Part shown: positions 43,766-52,774 of the stretch, piece after piece | Numbering within the stretch: the first letter of the stretch is position 1 | Layout of the letters: each line of letters begins with the position of its first letter | Assembly (NCBI GenBank): GCA_040881985.1 | Contig: JBBECE010000037.1 | Span: 4,019 to 68,018, forward strand | Origin: JBBECE01 sp040881985 | Lineage (GTDB): Bacteria; Pseudomonadota; Alphaproteobacteria; Rhizobiales; Devosiaceae | Direction: 5' to 3' | Length of the DNA stretch: 64,000 nucleotides | Position numbers and translations under genes: made by a program | The notes under the pieces: generated by a model | Databases searched by the model: none | What the model saw: only the letters and a program-made list of their open reading frames with translations | Told to the model about the DNA's origin: nothing

Positions 43766-46189
43766 TTGCAGTCGGTAACCGATTTCAGCTTCCTGCTGGT
43801 CGCGCTTGCCCCGTTCTTCGCGGCGCCGCTCGCCCCGTGGATCACAAGATTCGCCGGCCACCATGCCGGCTGGGTGCTGGCGATCGTGCCGGCTAGCATC
43901 TTCGTGACGCTCATCGGCTTCATCGAGCCGATTTCGCTGGGCGGGCGGGCGAGGATTGGGCTTCCCTGGATACCTGGAGACGCGCTGAACACCAACATCG
44001 AGTTCAGTTTCTACCTCGACGGGCTGAGTCTGGTCTTTGCGCTACTGATTTCCGGGATTGGAACTTTCATCATTGCCTATTCGGGAGGCTACCTGAAAGG
44101 TCACCCGCATCAGGGCCGCTTCTTCGCCTTCATGCTCGCGTTCATGGGCTCGATGATGGGGCTGGTGCTCGCCGATTCCATCGTCACGCTATTCGTCTTC
44201 TGGGAACTGACCTCAATCACCTCGTTCCTGCTGATCGGCTTCGACCACCATCGTCAGGCCGCCCGGCGCGGCGCCATCCAGGCGCTGATCATCACCGGCG
44301 GCGGCGGACTTGCGCTCCTCGCCGGGCTGGTCATTCTCGCTTTTGAAAACCAGACCTGGTCGGTCGCCGAAATGCTGACCCGCGCCGGCACGATGCAGGA
44401 GAGTCCCCATTATCTGGCGATGCTCTTGCTGGTGCTCGCCGGCGCCTTCACCAAATCGGCGCAGGTGCCATTCCATTTCTGGCTACCAAACGCCATGGAG
44501 GCGCCCACCCCGGTCTCGGCCTATCTGCATTCTGCGACCATGGTCAAAGCCGGCGTCTACTTGTTGCTGCGGATGAATCCGGTTCTCGGCGATACCGTCC
44601 AATGGCAGACCATCCTGCCGGCCTTTGGCGGGCTGACGCTGCTCACCGGGGCGATCCTGGCGCTCCGCCAGACCGACATGAAGCAAATGCTCGCCTACAC
44701 GACGGTCGGGACGCTCGGCATGCTGGTGATGCTGATCGGGGTCGGCAGCGAAGCCGCGATCGCCGCCGCGATCCTGGTTCTCGTCGCCCATGCCTTCTAC
44801 AAGGGCGCGCTGTTCCTGATCGCCGGCACAATCGACCGCGAGACGGGTACCTACGACATCACCCAGGTCTCGGGCCTTTTCGCCCGCATGCCCGTCTCGG
44901 GCATCGCCGCGATCCTCGCGGCGATTTCGATGGCCGGGATTCCGGTGTCGCTCGGTTATTTCGCCAAGGAAGAAGTCTATTCGCTTCTCGCCGATCCCGG
45001 CTGGCGGGAAGTGCCGGTCGTCATCGTCGCGCTCGTCGGCAATGCGCTGATGCTCGTGGTTGGGCTCGCGATCGCGATGAAGGTGTTTTTCGGCGCTCAA
45101 ACCCAGACCCCGAAAGCGCCGCACGAGGGTCCGCTTTCGATGATCTCCGGTTCGCTGATCCTTGGCGTCGCAAGCTTTGGCGCCGGCTTTGTCATCCACG
45201 ACTTCGGCAGGCTTTTCGTGGTGCCCTCGGTGACCGCCGTCCGCGACTTGCTCGCCGGCAATCACCTCGAGACCTGGCATTTCGCGCCGCTATTGCTGGC
45301 CCTGTCGGTCGTCACCTGGGCGCTCGGCGCCCTAGCCTTCTGGTTCCTCGATGACATCCGCACCCAGCTCCGGCGCCTTGCCGGGATCTGGAGCTGGGGC
45401 CCCGACCATGGCTTCGATCAAGCAATGTTTGGCCTCATCCGGTCGGCCGGCTGGATCACCCGGATGCTGCATCACGGCCGGCTCGAGATTTACTTCGTGC
45501 TGATCTTCGTTGCGCTCGCCCTGGTGACGCTCGGGCCGCTGCTGGCGCAGGGCCTGCCCCCGATGCCGGGAATTCCTTACCTGACTTTCTACGAGTGGGG
45601 AATCATGGTGATCGCCCTCATGGGGCTGTTCGCCGTGGTTGTGGGGCGCACCAGGCTCGTCGCCATCGTCTCCCTCGGCGTCCAGGGTTTCGCGGTCGCC
45701 GTCATCTTCATTCTGTTCGGCGCCCCCGACCTAGGCTTCACCCAGTTCATGGTCGAAACCCTCACCGTTGTCATTTTGACGCTGGTGATGACCCGGCTTC
45801 GACTTGAGCATCGCGATACGCGCATCTTTGAAGATGTCGTCCGGGACGGCGCGCTGGCGATCATTGCGGGCGCAGGGGTGACCGTGCTGCTCTTCGCCGT
45901 TCTGAGGAACCCGCTCGATACGCGTCTCTCCGAGTTTTTCACCGAAACGAGCGTGGCGCTCGCCCACGGGCACAACATCGTCAACGTCATCCTTGTCGAC
46001 TATCGCGCTCTGGACACCCTCGGCGAGATCACCGTGGTAATGACCGCCGGCATTGCGATTCTGGCGCTCATCCGTCTTCGCGCGGGGGGACAAAGAACCG
46101 GCGCCGGCCTGGCAAAACGCGCGCCGGCGCCGAAGAAGCGGGCAGGGCGCGCAATTCGAACCCCCGCGCCCGGGAGCGCCGGCGCATGA
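43766..46189 (+). CDS. mnhA: Na+/H+ (or K+/H+) antiporter subunit A
   Basis: 807-residue large membrane subunit of the Mrp/Mnh multisubunit cation/proton antiporter, homologous to complex I NuoL. Contains the NuoL-like core (LVFWELTSITSFLLIGFDHH, FHFWLPNAMEAPTPVSAYLH, Lys/Glu of proton path) and a C-terminal MbhD/DUF4040-like region (FGAPDLGFTQFMVETLTVVI). TTG start two bases after AGGGGGTGAA. First gene of a seven-gene operon whose members overlap or nearly touch, which suggests coupled translation. Confidence 0.95.
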   Translation: MQSVTDFSFLLVALAPFFAAPLAPWITRFAGHHAGWVLAIVPASIFVTLIGFIEPISLGGRARIGLPWIPGDALNTNIEFSFYLDGLSLVFALLISGIGTFIIAYSGGYLKGHPHQGRFFAFMLAFMGSMMGLVLADSIVTLFVFWELTSITSFLLIGFDHHRQAARRGAIQALIITGGGGLALLAGLVILAFENQTWSVAEMLTRAGTMQESPHYLAMLLLVLAGAFTKSAQVPFHFWLPNAMEAPTPVSAYLHSATMVKAGVYLLLRMNPVLGDTVQWQTILPAFGGLTLLTGAILALRQTDMKQMLAYTTVGTLGMLVMLIGVGSEAAIAAAILVLVAHAFYKGALFLIAGTIDRETGTYDITQVSGLFARMPVSGIAAILAAISMAGIPVSLGYFAKEEVYSLLADPGWREVPVVIVALVGNALMLVVGLAIAMKVFFGAQTQTPKAPHEGPLSMISGSLILGVASFGAGFVIHDFGRLFVVPSVTAVRDLLAGNHLETWHFAPLLLALSVVTWALGALAFWFLDDIRTQLRRLAGIWSWGPDHGFDQAMFGLIRSAGWITRMLHHGRLEIYFVLIFVALALVTLGPLLAQGLPPMPGIPYLTFYEWGIMVIALMGLFAVVVGRTRLVAIVSLGVQGFAVAVIFILFGAPDLGFTQFMVETLTVVILTLVMTRLRLEHRDTRIFEDVVRDGALAIIAGAGVTVLLFAVLRNPLDTRLSEFFTETSVALAHGHNIVNVILVDYRALDTLGEITVVMTAGIAILALIRLRAGGQRTGAGLAKRAPAPKKRAGRAIRTPAPGSAGA

Positions 46190-46614
46190 GCACGGTCATC
46201 TTTCGCACCATCGCGCCTTACCTTTCGGCGCTGATGCTTGTCTTCTCCGTTTTCGTGCTTCTGCGCGGACATAACGAACCAGGCGGCGGCTTCATCGCCG
46301 GGTTGATCGCCGCTGCATCCCTTGCAATCTACGCCATCGCAGCGGGCGTCGTTGAGGTGCGCAAGGCGCTGCGCCTGCACCCGCTGGCGCTCGCCGGGTT
46401 CGGCGTGTTCCTTGCGGGGTTGAGTGGAATTTTGTCGGCGTTTGTCAAGGCACCGTTCCTGACCGGACTCTGGGTCACTTTCACCCTGCCCGACGGTACC
46501 GAACTCGCGCTCTCAACGCCCCTGATGTTCGATATCGGCGTCTATTTCACCGTATTTGGTGTGCTTTCGACGGTCGCCCTGGCTCTCGAAGAGGACGACG
46601 AGGGGAGCGTCTGA
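46186..46614 (+). CDS. mnhB: Antiporter subunit B
   Basis: 142-residue membrane protein with the MnhB domain (PYLSALMLVFSVFVLLRGHN, EPGGGFIAGLIAAASLAIYA, TPLMFDIGVYFTVFGV), four hydrophobic segments. Separate from subunit A here, unlike fused PhaAB. The ATG overlaps the mnhA stop (ATGA) and the stop overlaps the mnhC start (TGATG). Confidence 0.94.
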   Translation: MSTVIFRTIAPYLSALMLVFSVFVLLRGHNEPGGGFIAGLIAAASLAIYAIAAGVVEVRKALRLHPLALAGFGVFLAGLSGILSAFVKAPFLTGLWVTFTLPDGTELALSTPLMFDIGVYFTVFGVLSTVALALEEDDEGSV

Positions 46615-47018
46615 TGGTTGAAACTTTCCCCGTCTCTATGCCGGAATCCATCTTCGCGGGCCTCGTCGGCGTCTTCTTCATGGTCGCCATCTACTTGTTG
46701 CTGTCGCGCTCTCTCATCCGAATGCTGCTGGGAGTGGTCCTGCTCGGCAATGCGGCTAATCTCTTAATCTTCGTTGTCGGTCGCCTGACCCGCGATGTGC
46801 CGCCGATCGTGCCGGGCGAATTGAGTGTGCCTGCCGAGGCGACCGCCAATCCGCTGCCGCAGGCGCTGATCCTGACCGCCATCGTCATTGGCTTTTCGCT
46901 CTTTGCCTTCTTGCTGGTCCTCGCCTACCGCGCCTATCAGGAACTCGACGCCGACAACACCGACACCATGCGCCTCGCCGAGCCGGAAAATCCGCCCCGG
47001 CCGCCGGAGAGTTACTGA
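46614..47018 (+). CDS. mnhC: Antiporter subunit C
   Basis: 134-residue NuoK-like subunit with three transmembrane helices (GLVGVFFMVAIYLLLSRSLI, MLLGVVLLGNAANLLIFVVG, ALILTAIVIGFSLFAFLLVL). It forms part of the core of the antiporter membrane arm. TGATG overlap with mnhB; 2-bp gap to mnhD. Confidence 0.94.
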   Translation: MVETFPVSMPESIFAGLVGVFFMVAIYLLLSRSLIRMLLGVVLLGNAANLLIFVVGRLTRDVPPIVPGELSVPAEATANPLPQALILTAIVIGFSLFAFLLVLAYRAYQELDADNTDTMRLAEPENPPRPPESY

Positions 47019-47020
47019 GC

Positions 47021-48661
47021 ATGGACGAATTGTCCGCGGAAATCCTCGCCGGCCTGCCCGCCGCCTTCATCGCCGGGCCGACGCTCATCGCCGACTGGAT
47101 TGTCGTCTGGCCCTTGGCGCTGCCGCTGATCGGCGCTGCCATCCTGCTGATGGGCCGCAGCCGGTCGGCCTGGCAGGCGAGTTTCGCGCTGGCGGTGCTC
47201 GTTGCGACCTTGTTGAGTGAGGCTTTGCTCGTGCAGCGGGTCATCGAGTCGGGACCCGTCGTGATGACCATGAGCCGGTGGCTGCCGCCCTTCGGGATCA
47301 GCTTCGCCGCCGACATGCTCGGTGCGTCCTTCGCGCTCGTTGCCGGCATCGTCTCGATCGTCGTGCTGCTGTACAGCCAAAGCGAAGTCGAGCTGCGCGA
47401 GACGCGCTACGGATATTATTCGCTGCTGCTGCTGCTGCTCGCCGGGGTCAACGGCGCGTTCCTGACCGGCGATGTCTTCAACCTCTATGTCTGGCTCGAA
47501 GTGCTGTTGATCTCGTCCTTCGGGCTGATGATCATGGGCGGGCGCAAGATCCAGCTCGATGGCGCGGTCAAATACGGGTTCATCAGTCTGCTCGGGACAA
47601 CTTTCTTTCTGATCGCGGTTGGCCTTTTGTATGGTTTGCTCGGCACCCTCAACATGGCCGACATTGTCCGCGTCGCGCCCGACGCCGATCCGGTTGCAAT
47701 GAGCGGGATTGCCGGACTGTTCCTGTTGGCGCTCGGCATGAAGGCGGCGGCGTTTCCGGTCAATGCCTGGCTTCCCGCCTCCTATCACACGCCCGACCCG
47801 ACCATCTCCGCCCTGTTCGGCGGACTTCTCACCAAGGTCGGGGTCTATGCGATCATCCGAATTCTTGGCCAGCTGCTGCCCGCGAACGTCGCCCGTGACT
47901 GGGCTCTGATTCGGGGCCCCAATTTTGCGCCGTTCGAATTTGGCGTCTCGCTCAACCTCGTCATCGCGCTCATCGCGGGGGCGACGTTGATTCTCGCCCC
48001 GCTCGGGGCGATGGCCGAAACAAACCTTCGCCGCGCTATCGGGTTCCTTGTGATCGGCGGCATTGGCGCGATGCTCGCCGGCGTGGCCCTTGGCACGTCC
48101 GGGGGAATCTTCGGCGCCGCCATTTACGCGCTTCATTCGATGCTGACCATCACCGGCCTCTATCTCGTCGCGGGCTTGATCGAGCGGGCCACCGGCACCA
48201 CCGATACGCGCCGAATGGGCGGGCTCTATCAATTCTCGTCCCCGCTTTCGATCCTCTTCATCTGTCTCGTCTTCGCCGTGTCGGGCCTGCCGCCGTTCCT
48301 CGGTTTTTGGCCGAAATTCGTGCTGGTCCAAGCGGGGCTCGGCGGCGAGTCCTATGGGCTGGCCGCCGCGATCCTCCTCAATGCTTTCCTCACGATCGTT
48401 GCCGGCTCGCGCCTTTGGTCGCACATTTTCTGGCGGAATGGCCGTGAAGGCGACGGATCGGAGGCGCCCAACCCGAACCTGAAGCCGCTCCAGCTGAAGG
48501 ACCGCTGGTGGGGCCTCGTGCCCGCGGCTACGCTCACGCTCGCGATTGTGCTCCTCGGGCTTTGGCCGGCGCCGCTGTTTCTTGCCGGAAGTCGGGCGGC
48601 GGCCGGCATCGTCGACCCGACTGCCTATGTCGATTCCGTCTCGCCGGTGGGAGCGCCCTGA
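47021..48661 (+). CDS. mnhD: Antiporter subunit D
   Basis: 546-residue NuoN/M-like subunit with about fourteen membrane helices. Motifs include NLYVWLEVLLISSFGLMIMG (Glu of the proton channel), MKAAAFPVNAWLPASYHTPD and VSGLPPFLGFWPKFVL. Together with MnhA it makes the proton-conducting core. Stop overlaps the mnhE start (TGATG). Confidence 0.95.
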   Translation: MDELSAEILAGLPAAFIAGPTLIADWIVVWPLALPLIGAAILLMGRSRSAWQASFALAVLVATLLSEALLVQRVIESGPVVMTMSRWLPPFGISFAADMLGASFALVAGIVSIVVLLYSQSEVELRETRYGYYSLLLLLLAGVNGAFLTGDVFNLYVWLEVLLISSFGLMIMGGRKIQLDGAVKYGFISLLGTTFFLIAVGLLYGLLGTLNMADIVRVAPDADPVAMSGIAGLFLLALGMKAAAFPVNAWLPASYHTPDPTISALFGGLLTKVGVYAIIRILGQLLPANVARDWALIRGPNFAPFEFGVSLNLVIALIAGATLILAPLGAMAETNLRRAIGFLVIGGIGAMLAGVALGTSGGIFGAAIYALHSMLTITGLYLVAGLIERATGTTDTRRMGGLYQFSSPLSILFICLVFAVSGLPPFLGFWPKFVLVQAGLGGESYGLAAAILLNAFLTIVAGSRLWSHIFWRNGREGDGSEAPNPNLKPLQLKDRWWGLVPAATLTLAIVLLGLWPAPLFLAGSRAAAGIVDPTAYVDSVSPVGAP

Positions 48662-49137
48662 TGCTCTTCGTCAAGACCCTGATCTTCGCACTCGTTTGGA
48701 CCGCCATCACCGGCAGTTTCACATTTTCGAATCTGGTGCTTGGCGCAGGCATTGGCGCGCTGGCCCTCTGGGTTGTCCGCGAACGACTGACAACTTCGCT
48801 TTTCCTCACCCGCGTCTATCGCGCCCTGTCGCTGTTCGGTTTTCTTCTGGTCGAACTCGTGATCAGCGGGGTGCGCGTCGCTCTGCTCGTCGTCTCGCCA
48901 AGACTCGACAAGCAACTCAATCCCGGCATCATCGCCTTTCCGCTGAAGGTAAAATCGGACGTCGAGATTACCTTGCTCGCCAACATGATCACCCTGACCC
49001 CCGGCACCCTCAGCGTCGACGTGTCGGAAGATAGAAAGACGCTCTTTGTCCACGCCATCGCGGTGCCAAGCAAGCAGGCGCTCATCCGCTCCATCGCCGA
49101 CGGATTCGAACGCAGGATCATCGAGGCGTTCGAATGA
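48661..49137 (+). CDS. mnhE: Antiporter subunit E
   Basis: 158-residue MnhE family subunit: two N-terminal hydrophobic segments (LFVKTLIFALVWTAITGSFT, LFGFLLVELVISGVRVALLV) and a cytoplasmic tail (ITLTPGTLSVDVSEDRKTLF). ATG start overlaps the mnhD stop; the earlier in-frame extension is antisense noise. Stop overlaps mnhF (ATGA). Confidence 0.93.
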   Translation: MLFVKTLIFALVWTAITGSFTFSNLVLGAGIGALALWVVRERLTTSLFLTRVYRALSLFGFLLVELVISGVRVALLVVSPRLDKQLNPGIIAFPLKVKSDVEITLLANMITLTPGTLSVDVSEDRKTLFVHAIAVPSKQALIRSIADGFERRIIEAFE

Positions 49138-49460
49138 GCGGGGCAGGTTTTCTCGATTTTGCGATTTATGCCGCCTTGGCGTTGCTTACTTTGACGCTCA
49201 TCCTCGCAACGATCAGGATCGCTCGCGGGCCTTCGCTGCCCGACCGTATTCTCGGGCTCGACATGCTGGTTTCGATCAGCATCGGCTATATCGCGGTGAT
49301 CGCCATCAAGACCGGCTTCATGCTTTATCTCGATATCGCGATCTCGCTCGGGCTCGTCGGGTTCCTCGCCACGGTCGCGTTCGCCCGTTTCGTGCTGCGG
49401 CGGGGGGACCTGGGTTCGGGCGGCGGCGCCCGGGAGAAGGGCGAGGAGGCGACGCGATGA
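49134..49460 (+). CDS. mnhF: Antiporter subunit F
   Basis: 108-residue subunit with three hydrophobic segments and the MnhF pattern ARGPSLPDRILGLDMLVSIS. Overlaps mnhE and mnhG by 4 bp each (ATGA). Confidence 0.94.
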   Translation: MSGAGFLDFAIYAALALLTLTLILATIRIARGPSLPDRILGLDMLVSISIGYIAVIAIKTGFMLYLDIAISLGLVGFLATVAFARFVLRRGDLGSGGGAREKGEEATR

Positions 49461-49807
49461 TTGCCGAGCTCCACCTTTATCTTGTCGGCACGATTCTCGT
49501 CATCGGGGCAATCTTCAGCTGCCTCGCGGCGGTCGGCATTTTGAGATTGCCCGACCTCTATACCCGCATGCACGCGGCTTCCAAGGCCGGCACGCTCGGC
49601 TCGGGATTGACCCTGATCGCTATCGCCATTTTTGCCCTCGATGCCGGCGTGGCGCTGCGGGCGCTGGCCGGCGTGGCCTTCCTGCTGCTGACCGCCCCGG
49701 TGGCCGCGCATCTGCTCGCCCGGTCAGCCTACATCGCCGGCTACAAGCCAGCCGCGATCACCCGGATCAACGACCTCGACCCAGATCGCAAATCGAACTC
49801 CGACTGA
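49457..49807 (+). CDS. mnhG: Antiporter subunit G
   Basis: 116-residue subunit with three membrane helices and the MnhG motif GILRLPDLYTRMHAASKAGT. Last gene of the operon. The following 151 bp up to mucR hold no gene and no obvious terminator. Confidence 0.94.
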   Translation: MIAELHLYLVGTILVIGAIFSCLAAVGILRLPDLYTRMHAASKAGTLGSGLTLIAIAIFALDAGVALRALAGVAFLLLTAPVAAHLLARSAYIAGYKPAAITRINDLDPDRKSNSD

Positions 49808-49958
49808 TCAATTCTATGGCTTTTCTGCCGTGCGATAAAATGCCCAAGAACTGTCCTCGGGCCGCACTTGTACATTTGGCGTGGAACAAATAAAAGGGCG
49901 ACGGAATACCCGATGCCGTCCCCAGCTGAAGTTTGAATGAAGAACAAGGGAGTGTTTG

Positions 49959-50384
49959 ATGAACGATCAGACAACAATGGAAAATAACATGATGAGGACC
50001 GACCTGGTCGATTTGGCGACCGACATTGTCAGCGCCTATGTAAGCAACAACGCCGTGAGCCAGTCGGACCTGGCGCGGCTGATCACCGACGTTTACGGCG
50101 CGTTGTCCTCGCTCTCCCTAGTGCAAACCATGCCCGCCGAGGCCCGTAAGCCGGCCGTCTCGATCAAGAAGTCGGTTGCCGCCGACTACATCGTTTGCCT
50201 AGAGGACGGCAAGAAGTTCAAGTCACTGAAGCGTCACCTCTCGACCCACTACAATCTCACCCCGGAACAGTATCGCGAGAAATGGGGCCTGCCGGCGGAC
50301 TACCCGATGGTCGCTCCGAACTACGCCGCCGCGCGCTCGGCGCTGGCGAAAAAAATGGGCCTCGGCCGCAAGCGCCGCAGATAG
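49959..50384 (+). CDS. mucR: MucR/Ros family zinc-finger transcriptional regulator
   Basis: 141-residue prokaryotic C2H2-type regulator controlling exopolysaccharide, motility and cell-cycle genes in rhizobia. Zinc-finger region YIVCLEDGKKFKSLKRHLST followed by HYNLTPEQYREKWGLPADYP; N-terminal helix for oligomerisation (DLVDLATDIVSAYVSNNAVS). Start ATG 49959 after AAGGGAG. It precedes the DnaA-IV-like gene by 108 bp of AT-rich sequence. Confidence 0.96.
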   Translation: MNDQTTMENNMMRTDLVDLATDIVSAYVSNNAVSQSDLARLITDVYGALSSLSLVQTMPAEARKPAVSIKKSVAADYIVCLEDGKKFKSLKRHLSTHYNLTPEQYREKWGLPADYPMVAPNYAAARSALAKKMGLGRKRRR

Positions 50385-50492
50385 TCTTCTGGCTTCCGCT
50401 GCGCCGGCATCCCAGATTTTGGTAAATTTATCCCCGCCCCCCGGATTTCAATTATAGGAAAATAGTCTTATATTTGTTGTGGAGGGGCAGGC

Positions 50493-50897
50493 ATGTCGAA
50501 CAGGCCCGAACCCCCCGGGCAGGACGCCCGCGGCGTGCATCCTGCACAGGCATCATCGCCCGGGGTGGAGCAACATTTCATTCTGGTTCTCAGCCTTGTC
50601 GGGGCGGCCCGCCGTGTGCCGGTGGCGCAGCTCTTATGGCCGACCCGCGCCGCGGCGGGCGCCGCCTTCGCCCGTCAGATCGCCATGTATCTCGTCCATG
50701 TCGGGCTTGGTGCGACCCTGACCGCGACGGCCCGCGCCTTCGCCCGCGACCGCACCACCGCCGCCCATGCCTGCTCGCTCGTCGAGGATCGCCGCGACAA
50801 CGTCACCTTCGATCTTGAGATTCGCTGTCTCGAGGAAGCGGTGCGGGTGGCGTGCCCGCTCCGGCCGATGCGCCACCGCCAAGCGATGCATTTGTGA
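50493..50897 (+). CDS. DnaA domain IV-like helix-turn-helix protein
   Basis: 134 residues; the C-terminal half (RQIAMYLVHVGLGATLTATA, RAFARDRTTAAHACSLVEDR) matches the DNA-binding domain IV of DnaA, with the signature DRTTxxHA, without the AAA+ ATPase. ATG 50493 follows a GGAGGGG ribosome-binding site. Known as a small DnaA-like regulator of Hyphomicrobiales; targets unknown. Its stop overlaps the GTG of the next gene (GTGA). Confidence 0.87.
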   Translation: MSNRPEPPGQDARGVHPAQASSPGVEQHFILVLSLVGAARRVPVAQLLWPTRAAAGAAFARQIAMYLVHVGLGATLTATARAFARDRTTAAHACSLVEDRRDNVTFDLEIRCLEEAVRVACPLRPMRHRQAMHL

Positions 50898-51676
50898 GCG
50901 CCCCCCGTGTTCAACGGCTCATCGGCTTTCTGCAGCTGCTCCTCGCTGCAGGCGAAGCGTCCGCCGCGGGCGGCCAGTTCCGGGTCGAAGCCGACGGGCG
51001 CACGGCTTCCATCGATCGCGCCCGTGCGCGCGAGCTTGCCGCGCAAGGCCTGATCTCGATCGGTACCGATGCGATCCGCCCGACGCCCGAGGCGCTCAAT
51101 TGGCTCCGCCGCCAGCTCACCGGCGACGATCCCTTCGCCGCGCAGCACCGCGTCGCCCGGCGAACCATCGCGGGCACACTCGTCAACGAGGCCGAGAGCC
51201 CGTTGCGCCGGCTCGCGACCCGCAACGGCAGAAGCGGCGAGCCGTTCCTGAGGCCGCACCATGTAGAGGCGGGCGAACGCGTCCGCATCCTCGTCGAGCG
51301 GGCGGGCCTGCTGCCGCGCACCACGCTCAACTATTCCGGTGATCAGACCGTCGGCCGGCCTCGCCAGGTCGGCGAGGAAGCGGCCGATCTCACCGGTATG
51401 GCGATCGACGCGCGAACCCGGCTTGCCGAATTGCATGCCCATATGGCCGCCGAGTGTCTCGGCGTTGTCATCGACATATGCGGCTTCCTCAAGGGCCTGC
51501 AGCAAGTCGAAGTCGAGCGCGGCTGGCCCCCGCGCAGTGCCAAGCTGGTGTTGCGGATCGGGCTCGATGAGGTGGCGGGTCTCTTCGGCCTGCATCCGGT
51601 CGCCAGGGGCAGAGAGACAGCGCCGCTGCGCCAATGGCGCGACCGGCCCCGTCCACCCCTGATCAAAAAGTCTTAG
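50894..51676 (+). CDS. DUF6456 domain-containing protein
   Basis: 260 residues from GTG 50894, which overlaps the previous stop. The N-terminal part has an Ala/Arg-rich helical region (LLLAAGEASAAGGQFRVEAD) and the C-terminal ~140 residues form a DUF6456-like domain (NEAESPLRRLATRN, FLRPHHVEAGERVRILVERA, TTLNYSGDQTVGR, RLVLRIGLDEVAGLFGL). Function unknown; coupling to the DnaA-IV gene suggests a joint role, perhaps in DNA-related regulation. Confidence 0.8.
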   Translation: MSAPRVQRLIGFLQLLLAAGEASAAGGQFRVEADGRTASIDRARARELAAQGLISIGTDAIRPTPEALNWLRRQLTGDDPFAAQHRVARRTIAGTLVNEAESPLRRLATRNGRSGEPFLRPHHVEAGERVRILVERAGLLPRTTLNYSGDQTVGRPRQVGEEAADLTGMAIDARTRLAELHAHMAAECLGVVIDICGFLKGLQQVEVERGWPPRSAKLVLRIGLDEVAGLFGLHPVARGRETAPLRQWRDRPRPPLIKKS

Positions 51677-52092
51677 GCGGCGGCGAGGCGCGCCGCGTCG
51701 CCGCGGATGCGCTTGATCATGGCGACGAGACCGTTCGAGCGCTGGGTGGTCAGGTGCTCGCGCAACCCGATCCGGTCGAAGAAGGCGATGGCGTCGGTCG
51801 CGGCGATTTCCGGCGCCGGACGGCCCGAATAGAGCGCGATCAGGATTGCTACCAGTCCCTTGACGATCATCGCGTCGGAATCGCCACGATAGCGCAGGAT
51901 TGTCTCGCCGCCCCGCTGCTCCGGCTTGGTGACGAGCCAGACCTGCGAGACGCAGCCTTCGACCTTGTTGACCGGATTGCGCTCGGCGGCGCTCAGGGGC
52001 TCGAGCGTCTGCCCGAGTTCGATGACATAGCGATAGCGGTCTTCCCAGTCGTCCAGGAACTCGAGGTTGCCGGTGACTTCGTCGATCGACAT
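51673..52092 (-). CDS. sufE: SufE family Fe-S cluster assembly protein
   Basis: 139-residue sulfur-transfer partner of cysteine desulfurase SufS. The acceptor Cys lies in NKVEGCVSQVWLV; further family motifs FLDDWEDRYRYVIELG and GDSDAMIVKGLVAILIALYS. Converges on the DUF6456 gene with a 4-bp overlap. Confidence 0.95.
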   Translation of the reverse strand: MSIDEVTGNLEFLDDWEDRYRYVIELGQTLEPLSAAERNPVNKVEGCVSQVWLVTKPEQRGGETILRYRGDSDAMIVKGLVAILIALYSGRPAPEIAATDAIAFFDRIGLREHLTTQRSNGLVAMIKRIRGDAARLAAA

Positions 52093-52153
52093 CGGGGTCC
52101 TTTCGTCAGAAGCCCCCTAATACAGGACCCCGGGCCGTCGCGCAAAACCGCGC

Positions 52154-52194
52154 AAAAAAAGAGCCGTAGATGCGGGACAGTGCATCTACGGCTC
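52154..52194 (-). terminator. Strong intrinsic terminator for the DUF5330 gene
   Basis: GAGCCGTAGATGC and GCATCTACGGCTC form a perfect 13-bp stem around an 8-nt loop; in the minus orientation it is followed by seven T. It ends transcription of the DUF5330 gene before sufE. Confidence 0.9.
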
Positions 52195-52249
52195 CAGCGC
52201 AGGGGCCGCTCGTCTGGAGTGCGTCGGGGAAGTGACGCGGCCCCTGTTC

Positions 52250-52549
52250 TCACCCTGCCCAGTCCGGACGCGGTGGGGGAACCGGCGCCGGCTGGTGAAG
52301 GGTGATTTCCTGCAGCAATCCGGAACCGGGAGGCTCCGTCGACAATTTGGAGGTCAGCATTGCCGCAAGAATAGGTGTGCACCCGGCGTTGCCGCATTCG
52401 TCGGCCGCGATCTGCTGGACGATGAGGCGCTGCCCCATCGCCAGTGCGGTCGCCGAAATATCGCCGGCGGTTTGCCGGACGTCGACCGGACCCGGGTGGA
52501 CGACGAGATAGCCCACCCCCAGCCAGAACGCCGAACGCAAGAGCACCAT
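52250..52549 (-). CDS. DUF5330 family exported protein
   Basis: 99-residue protein beginning MVLLRSAFWLGVGYLVVHP, an N-terminal anchor, followed by a conserved helical part (ISATALAMGQRLIVQQIA) with two Cys (DECGNAGCTP). Members of DUF5330 are small rhizobial proteins of unknown function. Start at ATG 52549; the longer frame is not supported. A terminator follows. Confidence 0.75.
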   Translation of the reverse strand: MVLLRSAFWLGVGYLVVHPGPVDVRQTAGDISATALAMGQRLIVQQIAADECGNAGCTPILAAMLTSKLSTEPPGSGLLQEITLHQPAPVPPPRPDWAG

Positions 52550-52774
52550 CTGTTTGTTCCGTATTACCTCTGCCGGGCATGCCGGCAATCGCGGCCAAAC
52601 TAGGGGCCCCGGGTAAAGCGGGACGCCTTGCGATCGATAAGATTTGAATCGAATTGCCGCCTTTGCGGGACTTGGCGGCAGTGACTCTTTGTTTACCACG
52701 AGAGGAGTTTCAGGGGCCTCCAGTGGGCTCAACACGGCCCGGATTCGCAGGTTTAATCCAGTCTTAGGGCATCG

